64,000 nt of DNA from Toxorhynchites rutilus septentrionalis (GCF_029784135.1 NC_073746.1:102130515-102194514), one strand, 5' to 3'; positions 13,401-25,760 are shown, counted from the first letter of the stretch. Notes: generated by a model from the letters alone, not told the origin. Numbers and translations: made by a program.

Positions 13401-14097
13401 TAAATTGACGTTAATTTTGTAAAGGAGTGAAAGGTTTTGCATCTGGTTCTATAGTTATGAAACACTGGAATTTTAGTTTTTTGAATGTTTCGCGCTTGAA
13501 CACAACAATAAAGTTGAAATGGCCAGTCTTATAGATGAAGATAGTTATTGTATTCTACACTATATACTTCAACTCAACCGACTTCTTACATATCTCCGGA
13601 AACTCAGAAAAAAATTAGTGGTTCTATACTTGAGTAACGCAGTGTATAATGCCTGGGCCATGATGATTAAAGTAGTATATTCGCAATGATATATAATCGC
13701 AACAACAATCTTGAAACTCACCTCAAATCATTTAAATGCAGGGTGCGCCATCTCAATCTGAATCATGAAGATAGAATAAATTTGACAGTTCTCAACCAAT
13801 CAGCGTGCTTGTTCGTGTCGATGAAAAATCCATTCAGTAGTATTTCGATATTGACGTAGGACTACGTCTTTCATTTCTATACCGGGGTGTAAAATCAAAG
13901 TTTCGAAAACGAAAGCGTTACGCCGGAGACCGAGATTTTGAGCGTTAATAGCTCCTAAACAACGAAATGGTATGATAAACACTTCATTCGAAAGATAAAA
14001 TGTCTACACGTTATATACTTGTTACTTTTTGATCCAAAAACTTGTTTCAATAGTCTTAAAATTGCTTTCAAAACAGGCTATTGAAATCACCAATCGG

Positions 14098-14133
14098 TAT
14101 ATAAGCGAGCGGCGCTCGGAAATCCACTCAGTT
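14098..14133 (+). promoter_or_regulatory. TATA box plus arthropod initiator inside a repeat
   Basis: TATATAAG begins at 14098 and TCAGTT begins at 14128, so the initiator A (14130) lies 32 bp downstream of the TATA start. This is the canonical RNA polymerase II spacing, and TCAGTT fits the arthropod initiator consensus TCAGTY. It lies about 245 bp inside the left end of the repeat at 13853. Confidence 0.5.
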
Positions 14134-14321
14134 CTAATTGAACAGCGATTGGAGCATGTTGTCGCTGTTGCGGTGAAGCTCTTTATTTATCATGAAAGCG
14201 CGGATGAACGGTGTCACCAAGAGCCTGTTTGTGCACCCTAGGCCAGAAGGGAATCTATCAGGAGGAGAGTGATGCCAGAAACGGTTCCCTGGGAAGACAT
14301 CGCTACACACACATACACGCG

Positions 14322-14720
14322 CGGCTATTAACAGGTGGTTATCGAGTTGGCATTAACCACTGGTGGGCTTCCAGTATCGAGGAAAATGTGGAAATATCTA
14401 ATCGTTACTGAAAATAATCTGCCAGTTCCTCTGGGAATTTTCAAAATATATTCATGTGAAAGTGTTTAATTGCATGTTTTCTATCCATGTTACACTGTGA
14501 CCAAATATGTTTCAATCAAGTGCTATTAACAGGTGGTTATCGAGTTGGCATTAACCACTGGTGGGCTTCCAGTATCGAGGAAAATGTGGAAATATCTAAT
14601 CGTTACTGAAAATAATCTGCCAGTTCCTTTGGGAATTTTCAAAATATTTTCATGTTAAAGAGTTTATTTGAATGTTTTCTTTCCATGTAACACTGTGATC
14701 AAATACATTTGGTTTTGTGG
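14322..14720 (+). repeat. ~200-bp tandem duplication
   Basis: Two adjacent copies start gctattaacaggtggttatc at about 14322 and 14521 and differ at a few positions only. A third, partial copy (gaaaataatctgccagttcc onward) lies at about 15119-15210. Each unit includes an internal hairpin-like string, aggtggttatcgag...cattaaccactgg. Confidence 0.8.
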
Positions 14721-15484
14721 TTTTTCAATCAATCGCAATTAACAGGATAGCTTCAGAAGATTATTCTTCCCCATCAGTAGGATATTTCCGTATCCAATAT
14801 TGTATGCGCCCGCAATCGATTATTGCTCAGTCGCCGAAAGTTCCGAGCTCAGAGAGTTCATTCCCCTCTAGTTTGCCTTCCAAATTGCCATCGTAAACCA
14901 CACCTTCTCTCGATTCAATCACACACAAAAAGCATACTTAAGCGATATTCTGGTGGTGAGACACATTCATTTTTCGTGAGGACATCGACAAGACAACATC
15001 GTTGCCTAACGTGCTGGAGGAGGTGGACGGCGAAGGATCGACACATACACGCGCAGAACTCTTTCCGTTAGGATGCCATTCAGCATCGAGAAAGTTCCGG
15101 AAAGATCTAATCATTGCTGGAAAATAATCTGCCAGTTCCTTTGGGAATTTTCAAAATATATTCATGTGAAAGAGTTTAATTGAATGTTTTCTATCCATAA
15201 AATATCCATATAATACATTTGGGTTTGTGATTTGTCAATCAAGTACAGTTAGCAGGTTAGCTTCTGAAGATTATTCTTCAGAACAAGGTTTTTCGTATCC
15301 TATATTGGATGCATAAAACCTTGTGCCTCCAACGTAACGCTCTCGTTTTCGAAGTCTCCCAAATATTCATTTATTCATTCATTCAGAATGGATTTAGATT
15401 CAACTTCAAACAAATGATCTCTAAATCAACGATAGTCCTACGTCACCCTTGCGGTTATACCATAGATATAACCCATTTCCTGTT

Positions 15485-15660
15485 TTTCTTCATGAAAATC
15501 ACATGTAATCAAGGCGAGTTTGGGTTTTTTGAATAGTCCTAAGTAAATAGGCACTCAAAATTGTTATTTTTTATGTTTTTTAACGATTTTCGATGATCGT
15601 GGTTTGTCCACCTTTGATCATAGTTTGGCCGAAAAATGATCATGGTTTGACCGGTTTCAA
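15485..15660 (+). repeat. Dispersed repeat shared with 59405-59600
   Basis: The segment begins tcatgaaaatcacatgtaat and includes gtttgtccac and tgatcat strings. A diverged copy lies at 59429-59582. It is non-coding. Confidence 0.55.
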
Positions 15661-15689
15661 ATCACCATTTTTGAATGAAAAAAAAATTA

Positions 15690-16080
15690 ATTTTCAAGTA
15701 GATGTTGCATTTCTCATCGCGTGAGTTTACTGTCATCATATTGATCCATTCATTATTTTCGGCTTTGTTCAGAATATTGCGTGCGAGCAAAAGGTGGTAA
15801 TCGCTTGTTGCAAGGTCCGGACTATATGGTGGATGCATTAAAACACCAAGCTCCCTGAATTTCTGGCGAGTACTACAGACCTATGCGTTGTCCTGACGAG
15901 ACATAACACCCCTTCTGTTGGCCAATTTTGGCCGTTTCGGTAGCTTCAAACGATCCAGTTGTTAACAGTACAGATCTGAGTTTAGTGTTTGGCCATATGG
16001 AAACAACTTTTAAGGCCCACCGAAAACACAGTAGAACCTCCCTGACTATTAATCCTGGTTTGGTCACCATTTAACCCTCT
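15690..16080 (-). pseudogene. mariner transposase C-terminal remnant
   Basis: On the minus strand the fragments read, in order, a YCQQLDRL-like block near 15950, RQDNA near 15890, and [14 protein letters not shown] near 15830. This is the DD34D core of mariner transposases (second aspartate in the DNA block, third in SPD). There are several frameshifts. The 3' part (ttgcatttctcatcg...) recurs at about 62510 and 62660. Confidence 0.75.
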
Positions 16081-16722
16081 AAGACCCAAGTTTTTTATTT
16101 ATTTAAAAAAAACTATTCCACTTTTATCTCGAATTTCCGACTTTCAACATAAAATACTCCTAGCAGAAAGCTGCCAGCATAAAACCAATGTGTATGTGTG
16201 ATAGATGAAAATATTCCAATTTGCGCACGACGCCTTATCACCAGTCATGATGCTATAAAGAAAAACCTTCCTTTTTTGTCGCTAAGGTAGTTATTCACAG
16301 ATAAAAAAAATCAACGCATGCAATCTCTTGGAAATATCTTGCCGGGTAACTTCTAATGCTCAGACAAGTTCTTCATACATTTTCACAAGGAACCTCATTG
16401 AGAATTGCCTCCGATTCACCGTTTTCCAAGGTTCCTAATCTTCCTTCACGCGAACGTTCGTCAACATCTCATCTTTTCAAAAGAAGGGACCAAGTACGGC
16501 ACTATGTTCCACTTAGATCAGCATCTCCGCAGGCTTCTCGGTACTCTTGATGCGCTCCAGCTACTTTTTTGGCAAGTCCCAAGTGGCAAGTGGTTTATTT
16601 ACCATATGTCTTTGTTGAATTAGGTCACTACTTAATGCTGGATCCATCCATTGACAATCCACGGAAACTCAGTTAGGCACCTTATTGTTTGAAGGGAAAC
16701 ATGGTAACTAGAAACAATTTTT
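16081..16722. other. No feature recognised
   Basis: No domain, terminal repeat or splice-supported exon was recognised between the mariner remnant and the next repeat end. Confidence 0.4.
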
Positions 16723-17681
16723 TGACGCAGGACTACGTCTTACATTAAGGGTACGAAATCAGAAAACAGGTCACGTTTTTATGAAATAAAGTTAATGTTA
16801 ATAACTGTTTTTGCTGCGAACGGATTTTAACGATTCGCATACCAATCGAATCGGAATTTTCTAAGATTTGTTTGATATGCTATACATCACAATCCCGTAG
16901 TCTGTATATGGTTTAAATTGATGAAAACTGGAAGCATTCCCATTTCCCCATACATTTGTTCTGTCCATTTGTGCGCTTCCCTAACAGAGCTGTCAATAAC
17001 GAGCAACTTATGCAGCCGCTAGTATAGAAACAGTCGGAGATGAATGAATCGTTGGAGTTAAGGTCTCCGCAAATAAAGGAAAAGAAGAAAAACAAGAATA
17101 GAAACAATGAAGGGGGATAGCCAAAAGAGAATAATTTCGAAGTAAGTAAGCTGTCGCTTGCGTATAGGTATTGCATCTCCTCTGAAGAAAATTGTCAGAA
17201 TCTTTCTGTGCCCGAAACAACAAAGGTCGCTTATTCTGCTCGTTTTGTGTTTTCTGTTTCCCCTCGAGCTGTGAACGCTAGCGAATATTTCACTTGAAGT
17301 TTATCGCTGCAACTGTGTGCATCTGTTAGATGCGTGTTTGATGCTTGTTGAATGGCGATGCACGGAAGATGCCTCTCGTTAAATACTCAGTGCAATGCGT
17401 GCATTGATATAAAGAAACAAATTACGACATATGACCAATTAGTGTATTGTTCTCGCAAAGGCATGAAAGAATCGTTGCTTCTCGAAATTATTCTACAAAA
17501 CCACGCAAGCCATTTAACCTTTTCAGGAAACCCGGAACTTTTTACTAAAGAGTTATTTATGAACTGTCGACGTATTCGCAAATAATATCCGAAATGATAA
17601 ACCAACAAATTAAAAAAAAAATTGCGTAGTCCTACGTCCTAAGCGGTCGTGTCTCGGATACAACCCCTCGATTTTTTTTTG
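16723..17681 (+). repeat. Element bounded by inverted GACGTAGGACTAC motifs
   Basis: The left end is GACGCAGGACTACGTC at about 16724. The right end is GCGTAGTCCTACGTC at about 17624, then a stem-loop (arms GGTCGTGTC and GATACAACC, 17645-17665) and a run of nine or more T. The head shares strings with the 35324 and 48049 copies, such as cccatacattt, gatgaaaa and tggaag. It has no coding capacity. It is about 0.95 kb, shorter than its relatives. Confidence 0.55.
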
Positions 17682-18484
17682 TTGATTTTAAATGTGAAAA
17701 CTTTGTTTTTAGGCCTGATAATATTGAGCGTGATAATATTACTTGACTTTATTCGCTCTGTTTCCACAAGATGGCTCAAGGTGCTATAAATAGTCGACGG
17801 CGACATCTGATTTTTGTTGAATCGTGAAATGTCGGCATCTGTCAACCAAATATCGTTTAAAAGTCTTTGAGTTTTGCACAACAAGCTCAATTTTTACTGC
17901 GTTGAATATTTCTAGTTTCGTTGCAAATAACTGTTTTTGTTTTTGTTCTGATTTTCTGTTACCACTGGAAGAGAAGTGCAGATGCAGCTCATCGAATGCT
18001 TGAAGTTTGTGGTATCGAAATCTGTAGGGAACGGTTTGAACGTGTTATAAGTGCTGATTTTAGTGTTAAAGCGTTAACGATGAGAGCGTTCGGGTCAAGT
18101 TTGAAGAAGAAGAATCAGATACATAACTCGATCAAAAACCGTGGCAAGCGCAATCAAAGTTTGCAGAACCATTGGGAATATCTCGACAATCTATTTCTAA
18201 GCGATTCAAAGCCACAGGATACATCCAAAAGCAGGAAAATTATGTTCCATACGAATTAAAAGCGAGAGATGTCGAACGACGATTTTGCATGTCCGAAAAA
18301 CTGCTTGAGCGACACAAAAGGAAGTCGTTTTTGCATCGAATCGTTACCGGGTATGGAAAATGGATTCACTACGACAATCCAAAACGCAAAAGACCGTATG
18401 TAAATCCCAACCAACTAGGAGCATCAACGCCGAAGGTAAAATAATGCATGGTATTTGTTTGGATCAAAAAAGTGTGATCCACTA

Positions 18485-19784
18485 AAGCCTGTCCACGTTC
18501 AATTTCGGACACTTTTCTTTCAGTGTAGTTTATGAAATATTTCACTAATCAATGAAATATTTCACTTACATGACAGCTGAAACCCTCCTATTTATTTCGA
18601 TGTCTAACATGTTTACACTCTTCTTCAGTTTGGTAAAATGGCCTCGAATCAAGTGGAAGTACGCAAACGCATTTTGCGCGAACGGCAGCAAAATCCAACA
18701 CTGTCGGTACGCGATCTCGCCAAAAAGCTAAAACTGCCGAAAAGTCCCGTGTTTAGTGTGTGCAAATCGTTTGACCAGCGCTGAACTGTGGATCGGAAGG
18801 TTGGATGCGGAACAAATCGAAAAGTATGCTCCCAACAGATGGGCCGAAAGGTGGTTGCCATTATTGAGAAACATCCCAACCTTTCAGTTAGAAATGTGGC
18901 TCGAAAGGTTGGAAAATCATATGTACAAAAAGTGAAGCAGAGGCATGGACTGAAGGCGTACAAAGTGAAAAAGGTGCCCAATCGTGATGATAAGCAAAAT
19001 TTCACTGCAAAAAGCCGTGCTAAGGTGCTCTATACCCAGTTTTTGCAAAAATGTTCATGCACCATAATAGACGATGAAACTTATGTTCTCGAAGACTTCA
19101 AACAGCTTCCGGGTCTCTCTTTTTATACTGCAATGCGAAGGAATGCCGGAGCCGAGTGTTTCCGAACCAAGAAGCTGTCTCAATTCCCCAAAAAGTACTT
19201 GGTTTGGCAAGCCATATGCAGTTGTGGCCGAAAATCCAAGTCTTTCGTCTCTACCGGCACAATCAACAAAAATATATACGAGAAGCAATGTCTCCAGGAG
19301 CGGTTGCTACCATTCATAAGAAGCCACGACTCTCCAGCGTTGTTTTGGCCAGATTTGGCCTCTTGTCACTATGCGAAATCCATCCTGGAATTGTATAATG
19401 CACATGAGGTCAAATATGTGCCAAAAACAGCAAATCCACCGAAAAACAGCAAATCCAGAATTTCGCCCAGTGGAAAAGTAATGGGCTCTGATTAAGCGAA
19501 AACTATTCGAAACTAAGAAGAAAGCGAATGGCATTAGCGATTTCAAGAAGAGATGGAAAAGCGCCGCCGACAGCATATCTGAGGATACTGTACGGAACCT
19601 TACGGCAGATGTTCCCAAGAAAGTTCGTGAATTTTACAGACAACGTAATTAACATCGAAGTAAGCTTCCCTTGTTTTAGATAAAAGTCTATTTTACTGAA
19701 ATAAACAATCGGTTTTGTTGTACTACGTGAATTTTTGTTTTACTTGCATCATTTTGGTGTCCAAAATCTAACATGGACAGGCTT
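18485..19784 (+). mobile_element. Tc1-like element, 1300 bp, TA target duplication
   Basis: Terminal inverted repeats start AAGCCTGTCCACGTT at 18485 and, read in reverse, AAGCCTGTCCATGTT at 19784. They match over about 30 bp with a few changes. TA flanks both ends (18483-18484 and 19785-19786). Length and TA target site are typical of IS630-Tc1-mariner. It carries the decayed transposase at 18638-19652. Confidence 0.92.
18638..19652 (+). pseudogene. Tc1-like transposase, broken
   Basis: The frame opens with MASNQVEVRKRILRER at 18638, an N-terminal HTH. It stops after SFDQR near 18783 and continues as an open block 18788-19495 with a second HTH (LSVRNVARKVGKSYV), IIDDETY (first catalytic Asp) and LFWPDLASCHY (second Asp). 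Near 19440 a short duplication of aaaacagcaaatccaccg-like sequence shifts the frame. In the next frame NPEFRPVEK followed by a stop, then WALIKRKLF, supplies the catalytic Glu region and C-terminus to 19652. There are at least three lesions, so it is inactive, but close to full length at about 340 codons. Confidence 0.85.
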
Positions 19785-19935
19785 TATGTGCTGCTAAAAC
19801 CTGATTCAATCAATGGATCAATGGAGGCTTCTACAATCAATTGTCTACAATTGTTTCGTTTGAAGCGAGCTATTGTCGAAAAACGTCAAATTACGCGACC
19901 AGACACAGTCGATAACATTTCATCTTTTATTTCGA

Positions 19936-22900
19936 GCTATAATACTATTTTTTTTCATGGTGTTACATGAAAAACCTTTTCAAAGCATCTACTACTATAA
20001 TTCATACATGGAAGTTGCCAGTTTTAAACATGTTTTTATACGATTTAGTCGAATAATCATCGAAATATTACTATCATCGAAATATTACTGAAAATATTTC
20101 AATACTGAATTGAAACTCCTAGCAAAAGTATATTGTTACTAACTTTGAACTAAAATTGAGTATTCGCTTGGAAATTCTCCTAAGTTGGTGACATATCTCC
20201 TTCATGTTTGGTACACCTACCCTATGTGTCGTTAGACTGTTTTGTTTAAATTGTTATCATTTAAAATAACAAACTTGATTCCAGGACAACTGTATAAAAC
20301 TTCAATTATCCACGAATCAAAAAACACGGTCAAATTAAACATATCATTGCCATCCATTGTGCACCCTCTCTCACAGTAAGTGCCTATTGTTGTCCAAATT
20401 TTATTAAAAACATATGAGCAGGGGCAACCGATCCACAAATTGCCGACACACTTGTCCTGTCGACTGTTTGTACGTTTATTACATTTTATTAGAAAAGTCC
20501 TGTTCCCGGTGCAGTCAACCAGACAGCCAAGAGGGTGTCGATTTCAATAGAAACGGCGCTCGGCTTCAGATCAGTGAAGTCATCTTCACCAGCAGGAAGG
20601 AGTGAAAACTAATATAAAAACCATAAAGCGATTTGTCCTACTGATTATCCCCGTGGCTCACTTTCAGGGGATGAAATCAAATATTTGCACCCTTACGCTG
20701 TTGGTTGCCAGTGAAAATCTGTTCTCGTCGGGGGTGGGTTCGGTGAGGATCCTTCCTTGCTTCCTGCGGCTTGCTCAACAGATCCGGAGGAAATTGAGGG
20801 TGCGCTCTATGGTTGGATTCACTTGTTTTCATCCCAGACAGTTTGCCATTTGTCATCTTATGGAGTTATTATTGAAATGAAGAGTGATTAATGTTCGGTA
20901 ATAATTGTCATCAAGACAGCGGCAAGTGAATGCCTATTGTGGGATGGTTCCGCTTTCGATATCATATCTGAAGTGTGACCAGTAGAGAATTCATTACAGT
21001 GAAGAGTATTTCAATCAAAAGAATATCGATATATTCAAGGTATTGTATTCGGGAAAAATGACTGAAATGGTTGTTTTATCATTTCCGTGCAATCAGTTAT
21101 ACCTATGTTCCTAATCTGGTAAAAACAATCTACATTCTACAATCTACAAAAGTCTACATTGTTTTATCATTCTCTAGACATTTCTTCCCCCGCGACCACC
21201 TGCAATCGTGACTAATGCAAACCATATCCAGCTGTCCTTAGCTAATCTGATTTTTATTAAAAAAGCAAATAAAAAAAATCGACTAAGGGTAACCCCTTTT
21301 TCCAAACATAATATTCACTCACTCACTGTTTCTGCTATCCTTACGAAAATTGTAAACATCAATAAAATCACCCTAGCTTCCGAAAGGACAAGTGCACACA
21401 CTCTCTCTCTCCCGTTCAGGATCGTTCCGGTTTCCTAGCACTAGCGATAATTGTGATGCCACTCTAGAAAAATCATCAAGTGCGTGATACTTCCCTCCCG
21501 CTCAGACTTCCCTCAGCCTCCGGGAACATGATATGTGCAATAATGAAAGGATTTTATTCATAAGGACGTGTCTCCCTATCTGTTATGTCCTTCCGGATAC
21601 AACACCCAAACGAATGAGGAGAATTAACTTTCATTTAATAACCCGGAGCCGGAACGGTACGATCCTTCAGACATCAACAGTCGGATGGCTCGTAATTTTT
21701 CATCTCTTTTCATAGAGTTGAGCCAAGTGAGGATGCAAATAGAATCTTTCGTGAGAGTGAGACGAGGATGAATGGAGGGTTTGGGATGCAGCTGAATTGT
21801 TGGTACCCTTCATAACACGTGTCCGGTCAGAAAACATATTGCCGTCGTTGGATCTAACGAGGGGAATGGTGCATGTCATTCGTCTCTTTTGTGATATCAA
21901 TGTCCGTATTAATTTTATGACCTATTAAGGTTTTAATATGACGGAAGGAAAATTTATATTAGTTTTTGAGTTTCATTGTGAGGCATGGTACGATCATTCG
22001 TGAAGCGAGTTAAGCAAGGGTTCGCGAAATGAGGTGAATTTATCGATAGACATACTTTTGGGATTTCACAATGATGGAGAGTAGAGCTCTAGGACTTCCG
22101 TAGAAAAAAAATTTGGCGGTAGGTGAACCAGCTTCACAAACGAATCTAGCGCATTTCAGGCTGGATCGATAATGGAAAATCGATTTATTTCTATTCATAT
22201 TCTGCACATTCTGCACGATGGATCATCGTTCAATAATTCATTAGAAAAATAGTACAAATCATTTTAATGAAGATTTGGCATTCTGCCAGTATGCGAGAGC
22301 TACTCTGAAGTGGTTTCAAGATAATGAGACCATTGCACAATGATCCAGGAGATGTATTCAAGTGGAAATTAGAAGTTAGTGCTCGACAGATATTCTCTAG
22401 ATAAAAACTGTCTTTGACAAAGTTGTTACGTACGATAGAGCGCTCATTTTTATGATATCAAAAATAGGGTGACCAAAATTGTCGATGAAATAAAAAATCT
22501 AACTTTATTATCTTTATAGATAGAGGTAAACATGATTCGACAATGTTGTAGTCCTAGTTATTTGAGACATCTTTGTAGAACAAAGTTTTTTTCTATCTCT
22601 TGAAATAACCGATATAGCTCCTTTTTGTTAAGTTACGTTAGGGTCACCATGGAAAAAACTGTTTTTTTGCTCTAACTTTTATATTTCAAATTCTACATAC
22701 AAACTGTCTTCCGAAGACTTTTAGAGCTTACTAATACAAATATTTTGCGATGCAGAACTTGTCAATATCTCAACTTCACTCACAGTTATTGATATTTCTT
22801 CCCAAAAAATACGTTCTCTTCAATTGTTTGTCATTCTTTCAAATCGCCAAGAAAACTTCCGGATGGGTATAAAAACATCTTTTGCCAAAGGAAACTATCC

Positions 22901-23020
22901 AACGTAATAAAATATCAACATATATAACTCCAAACAGTAAACAATACGTGAGCCCCCTTAGCGCGAGCCCTGCTTTATGCTGCCTACGCTCAATTTGCAT
23001 TGGTTGGGATAGGGTTGCCA
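19936..23020. other. Non-coding DNA, mostly unassigned
   Basis: No exon pair or transposase was recognised. Positions 22465-22660 are a dispersed-repeat-like stretch (gggtgaccaaaa on the left, gggtcaccatgg on the right). Positions 20400-21800 have balanced base composition and look single copy, but open frames are short and without domains. Confidence 0.4.
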
Positions 23021-23027
23021 GAGCCCC

Positions 23028-23075
23028 GGTTATATCTATAATATAACCGCAAGTTTGACATGGGACTACCGTTGG
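23028..23075 (-). repeat. Right end of GACGTAGGACTAC family, minus strand
   Basis: On the minus strand GGTAGTCCCATGTC is followed by a perfect 8-bp hairpin (arms 23041-23048 and 23028-23035, GGTTATAT/ATATAACC). No T run follows. The left end of this copy was not found, so it is truncated. Confidence 0.5.
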
Positions 23076-23329
23076 CTTGGTAATCATTTGTTTGTATTAA
23101 TTAAATTATTGATTGTATGAGACTATTTTCGAATTCAATTGAATTCAACATATTTGCTGTGTAAGTAAATAATTTGAAGAAACGCCACGTAATGTAAGGC
23201 ACCTTGGTTTTGATGGCTGGAACACATTTCGATGGGAACAAAAATTTCCCCAACTTGCATATATTTGCAGGCACCTAGGTCTTAATGCCTTTGTTAGGGT
23301 TTTCATTTTCATTTTCAAATTTGGCAAGT

Positions 23330-23660
23330 GGAGGTTTTATGCCATACAAATGAAGCATACATTTCTGCATAATAAAGAACTAATCAGGCAAACTGAACCA
23401 AATTTGGCATGTGGAGGAAACATTTCTAAAGTGGTTCACTCCCACTTTTCTGAAGGAGGGGGGGGGGTCTAGGGATCTGTCATAGAAATGAAACACAAAT
23501 TTCTGCATTACTCGAGAACTAATCAAGCAAATGGAAACAAATTAGGCATATGGAAGTTTTAGGGTACAATAAATGTTTCTATTGTGGTTAAACACTCCAC
23601 CCCCTCTCTAAGGGGGACTGCCATACAAATGAAACACAAATTACATATTCCAACCAAACA
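23330..23660 (+). repeat. Satellite units, second locus
   Basis: About three diverged units of the 5330/7795 satellite, recognised by ccatacaaatgaaacacaaa, ctgcataataaagaactaat, atttggcatgtgg and a G-run at 23458-23467. Confidence 0.75.
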
Positions 23661-24063
23661 TGACAATTGATTTTTTTTAATGTGATAAAACGCACTCCAA
23701 TATTTTCTTCTATCCATATAAATGAAAATGGATCACTGAATGTGTTGATAAGAGCAGAACTCGAGGAAGGAATTGTTCGATTTAGGGCTGTCTTTATTCT
23801 ATCATATTTTCTGTATAAAACATTTATTCCATGTAACGGAGAAACATGTTATTTGCAGGCGGTTGAAAAATCGTGAACGAGAATTGTGTCTGAAAATAAT
23901 TTGATATTATAATGATGAATTTTGTTAGAAATCGGGGTCGATTAGAAGATCAATCAATGAACAGTTCTGCGATTTGACCCATGAACTTGCTCATAGTAAG
24001 AAAACGTGAATGTTTGAAGGTATTGATAACAAAAAAAAACAAATTTTTGCTGTATCTGCTAGT
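23661..24063 (+). repeat. Copy of the 8440-8887 Helitron-like repeat
   Basis: It shares gtgttgataagagca, ctcgaggaaggaat and gtctttattctatcatattt with 8530-8590. It ends ctgctag near 24062, similar to the CTAG end of the other copy but eroded. As at 8241, it directly follows satellite units, so satellite plus this segment may move or have been duplicated together. Confidence 0.6.
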
Positions 24064-24839
24064 ATTAAATAGTTCTACTGAAACTTTCTATGAATCAAAT
24101 GGAAGCGAAATAATCAGGTTGATTGGATTGTTATTGGGAATATATTTTTAAAATCTATAAAAGCTTTGGACACAAACCAAAAAATATTTTTTTGTTGCAA
24201 TGTCTTTTGTCTAGAACGCATCTGAATATCAAACTAAAAATATGTACGCACGGTATTCCTAAACTAGAAATTTGTAGCTTGAAAATGCTGTATTTTTTAT
24301 CTTCATGTAATCAATTATATGGAAACTACAGGCGTTCCGAAATCGATAAATTTAGACTCTTTACTCCTCAATCCTTTGTCAAGATCTATAGATATCAGTA
24401 CATGCTTCCTACTTCATCTTTTTTTTCTTGAAATTCTTTTAATTGATAAATAAAATCTATGCATATAAAATTGTTCTGTTCGTTATGGTGCGCTTCAAAA
24501 ACTCGAAAAGTTCGGCACTGATGAAGCTCATATTATGACACAATATACAATCCACTTCAAGGATTGTTGTTCCTACTGCCAACACCTCAGGAAGCTTTAA
24601 GATTTCCAGATTCTAGCCCCTCTATTCTAGACATCGCAAATTTGAGTGTACACCTTAAATTCCTCCGAACAAATTAGTCTTGTAAGTAAGTTTCTTTGCG
24701 AATTTGCGTACATTTTTTCATCAGTGATTGGTGTCAACACTTAACCATTGCTTGGGCAGTTTTGGTTTTTGTTTTTTATTGATGTTTGATTTTTTTTATC
24801 AAAATAGCAAATTAGAGGAAAGAAATAGATATTGTCACA
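24064..24839. other. No feature recognised
   Basis: One open stretch of 102 codons lies at 24123-24431 on the plus strand, without a recognisable domain or coding-like composition. It is probably chance. Confidence 0.35.
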
Positions 24840-25760
24840 CAAACAATGATAATAAGTATAAACTATCGTGGAAAGGCATCAAAGGAAATAGCAGCTGCTG
24901 TCAGAAGAACCCACTCTACAGTGAAGAAAATCCTAAACAAGTGAACATACGAAGGAACCATGGAAAATCTCTCGGTAAAGAATGAAAACGGATCCTATCT
25001 TCTGATGATGAACGGGTAATTGTTCGAACATTGCGAAAGAACCCTAAAACAAACATTCCTAAATTGACCACCGAAGTAGCCGGCATCATTGGAAGACCTG
25101 TCTGTGCAGACACTGCCCGGAGAGCAGCATACAGGAACAATGTGAGAGGTTGTGTTGGTCGTGAAAAGTATTACATCTCAAAGGGGAATGTGAAAAAATG
25201 ACTACAGTTTGTTAAGGCATTTGTAAACAGACCTAAGGAGTTCTGGAACAAGATCTTTTATACGGATGATCCGAACACCAATATCTTTGCATCGAATGGA
25301 AGACAGATGGCGTGGAGGAGATCAGGATCGGAGCTTCAGATTCAGCATTTGGTTATCACAGTAAAATACGGCTTCTGGAACTGGAACCATGGTGTTTATC
25401 GATTCGGCGATGGACAAAATGGCTTAATTGATCTTCCTGAAACGTAACCTGCAGTCTCCCGTTCAGAAATTCGGTCTCCCTCGTGATTACTACTTTCAAC
25501 ATAATAGTGACCCGAAGCAAACTGACTTCGGGGTGCTGATGTGCCTGCTCTGTTATGTCCCAATCAACTCAAAACACCTCCGAAATCATCGAATTTGAGT
25601 ACTAGTGAGAAATCAAGAACCATCCATTCATCAAAATCCAGGGAACGAAGCGGAACTCAAAACGACGATTACGGAGATCTGGGAGGTACTTCCGTCTACA
25701 GTGACCAGAAATCTCGCCTCGGTACTTTCAGGAAGTGCTGGACACATCGTTAGGTTCAGT
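24840..25760 (+). pseudogene. Tc1-like transposase remnant
   Basis: Blocks in order: YRGKASKEIAAAVRRTHSTV (HTH, about 24860), RTLRKNPKTNIPKLTTEVAG (25030-25085, second HTH), RPKEFWNKIFYTDD (25230-25270, first catalytic Asp region) and FASNGRQMAWRRSGSE (25285-25335). Multiple stops and frameshifts. The third catalytic region is not recognisable. The adjacent strings ILSSDDERVIVR and FWNKIFYTDD support Tc1 rather than mariner. Confidence 0.7.

Larger units (their letters stand above)
13853..15490 (+). repeat. Element bounded by inverted GACGTAGGACTAC motifs
   Basis: The left end GACGTAGGACTACGTC is at 13853-13868. The right end TAGTCCTACGTC is at 15433-15444, followed by a stem-loop (arms GGTTATA and TATAACC, 15453-15473) and then TGTTTTTC. 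The interior has a TATA/initiator pair (14098, 14130), a 200-bp tandem duplication and no transposase. Its head resembles copies at 16723, 35324 and 48049 only distantly. Boundaries are inferred from the shared end motifs. Confidence 0.55.
17921..19935 (+). mobile_element. mariner remnant split by a Tc1-like insertion
   Basis: A mariner of the Mos1-like type is recognisable from LGISRQSISKR (18170) through LLERHKRKSFLHRIVTG (18299-18350). It is interrupted at 18484 and resumes at 19787 with VLLKPDS. The first catalytic aspartate is lost: the family motif VTGDEKW reads VTGYGKW here. Upstream frames are broken near 17950-18120. The C-terminal catalytic part after about 19935 is not found. Confidence 0.8.

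Noticed and set aside
24123..24431. 102-codon plus-strand gene
   Set aside because: No domain, AT-rich codon mix, no start context or neighbouring exon. Consistent with chance.
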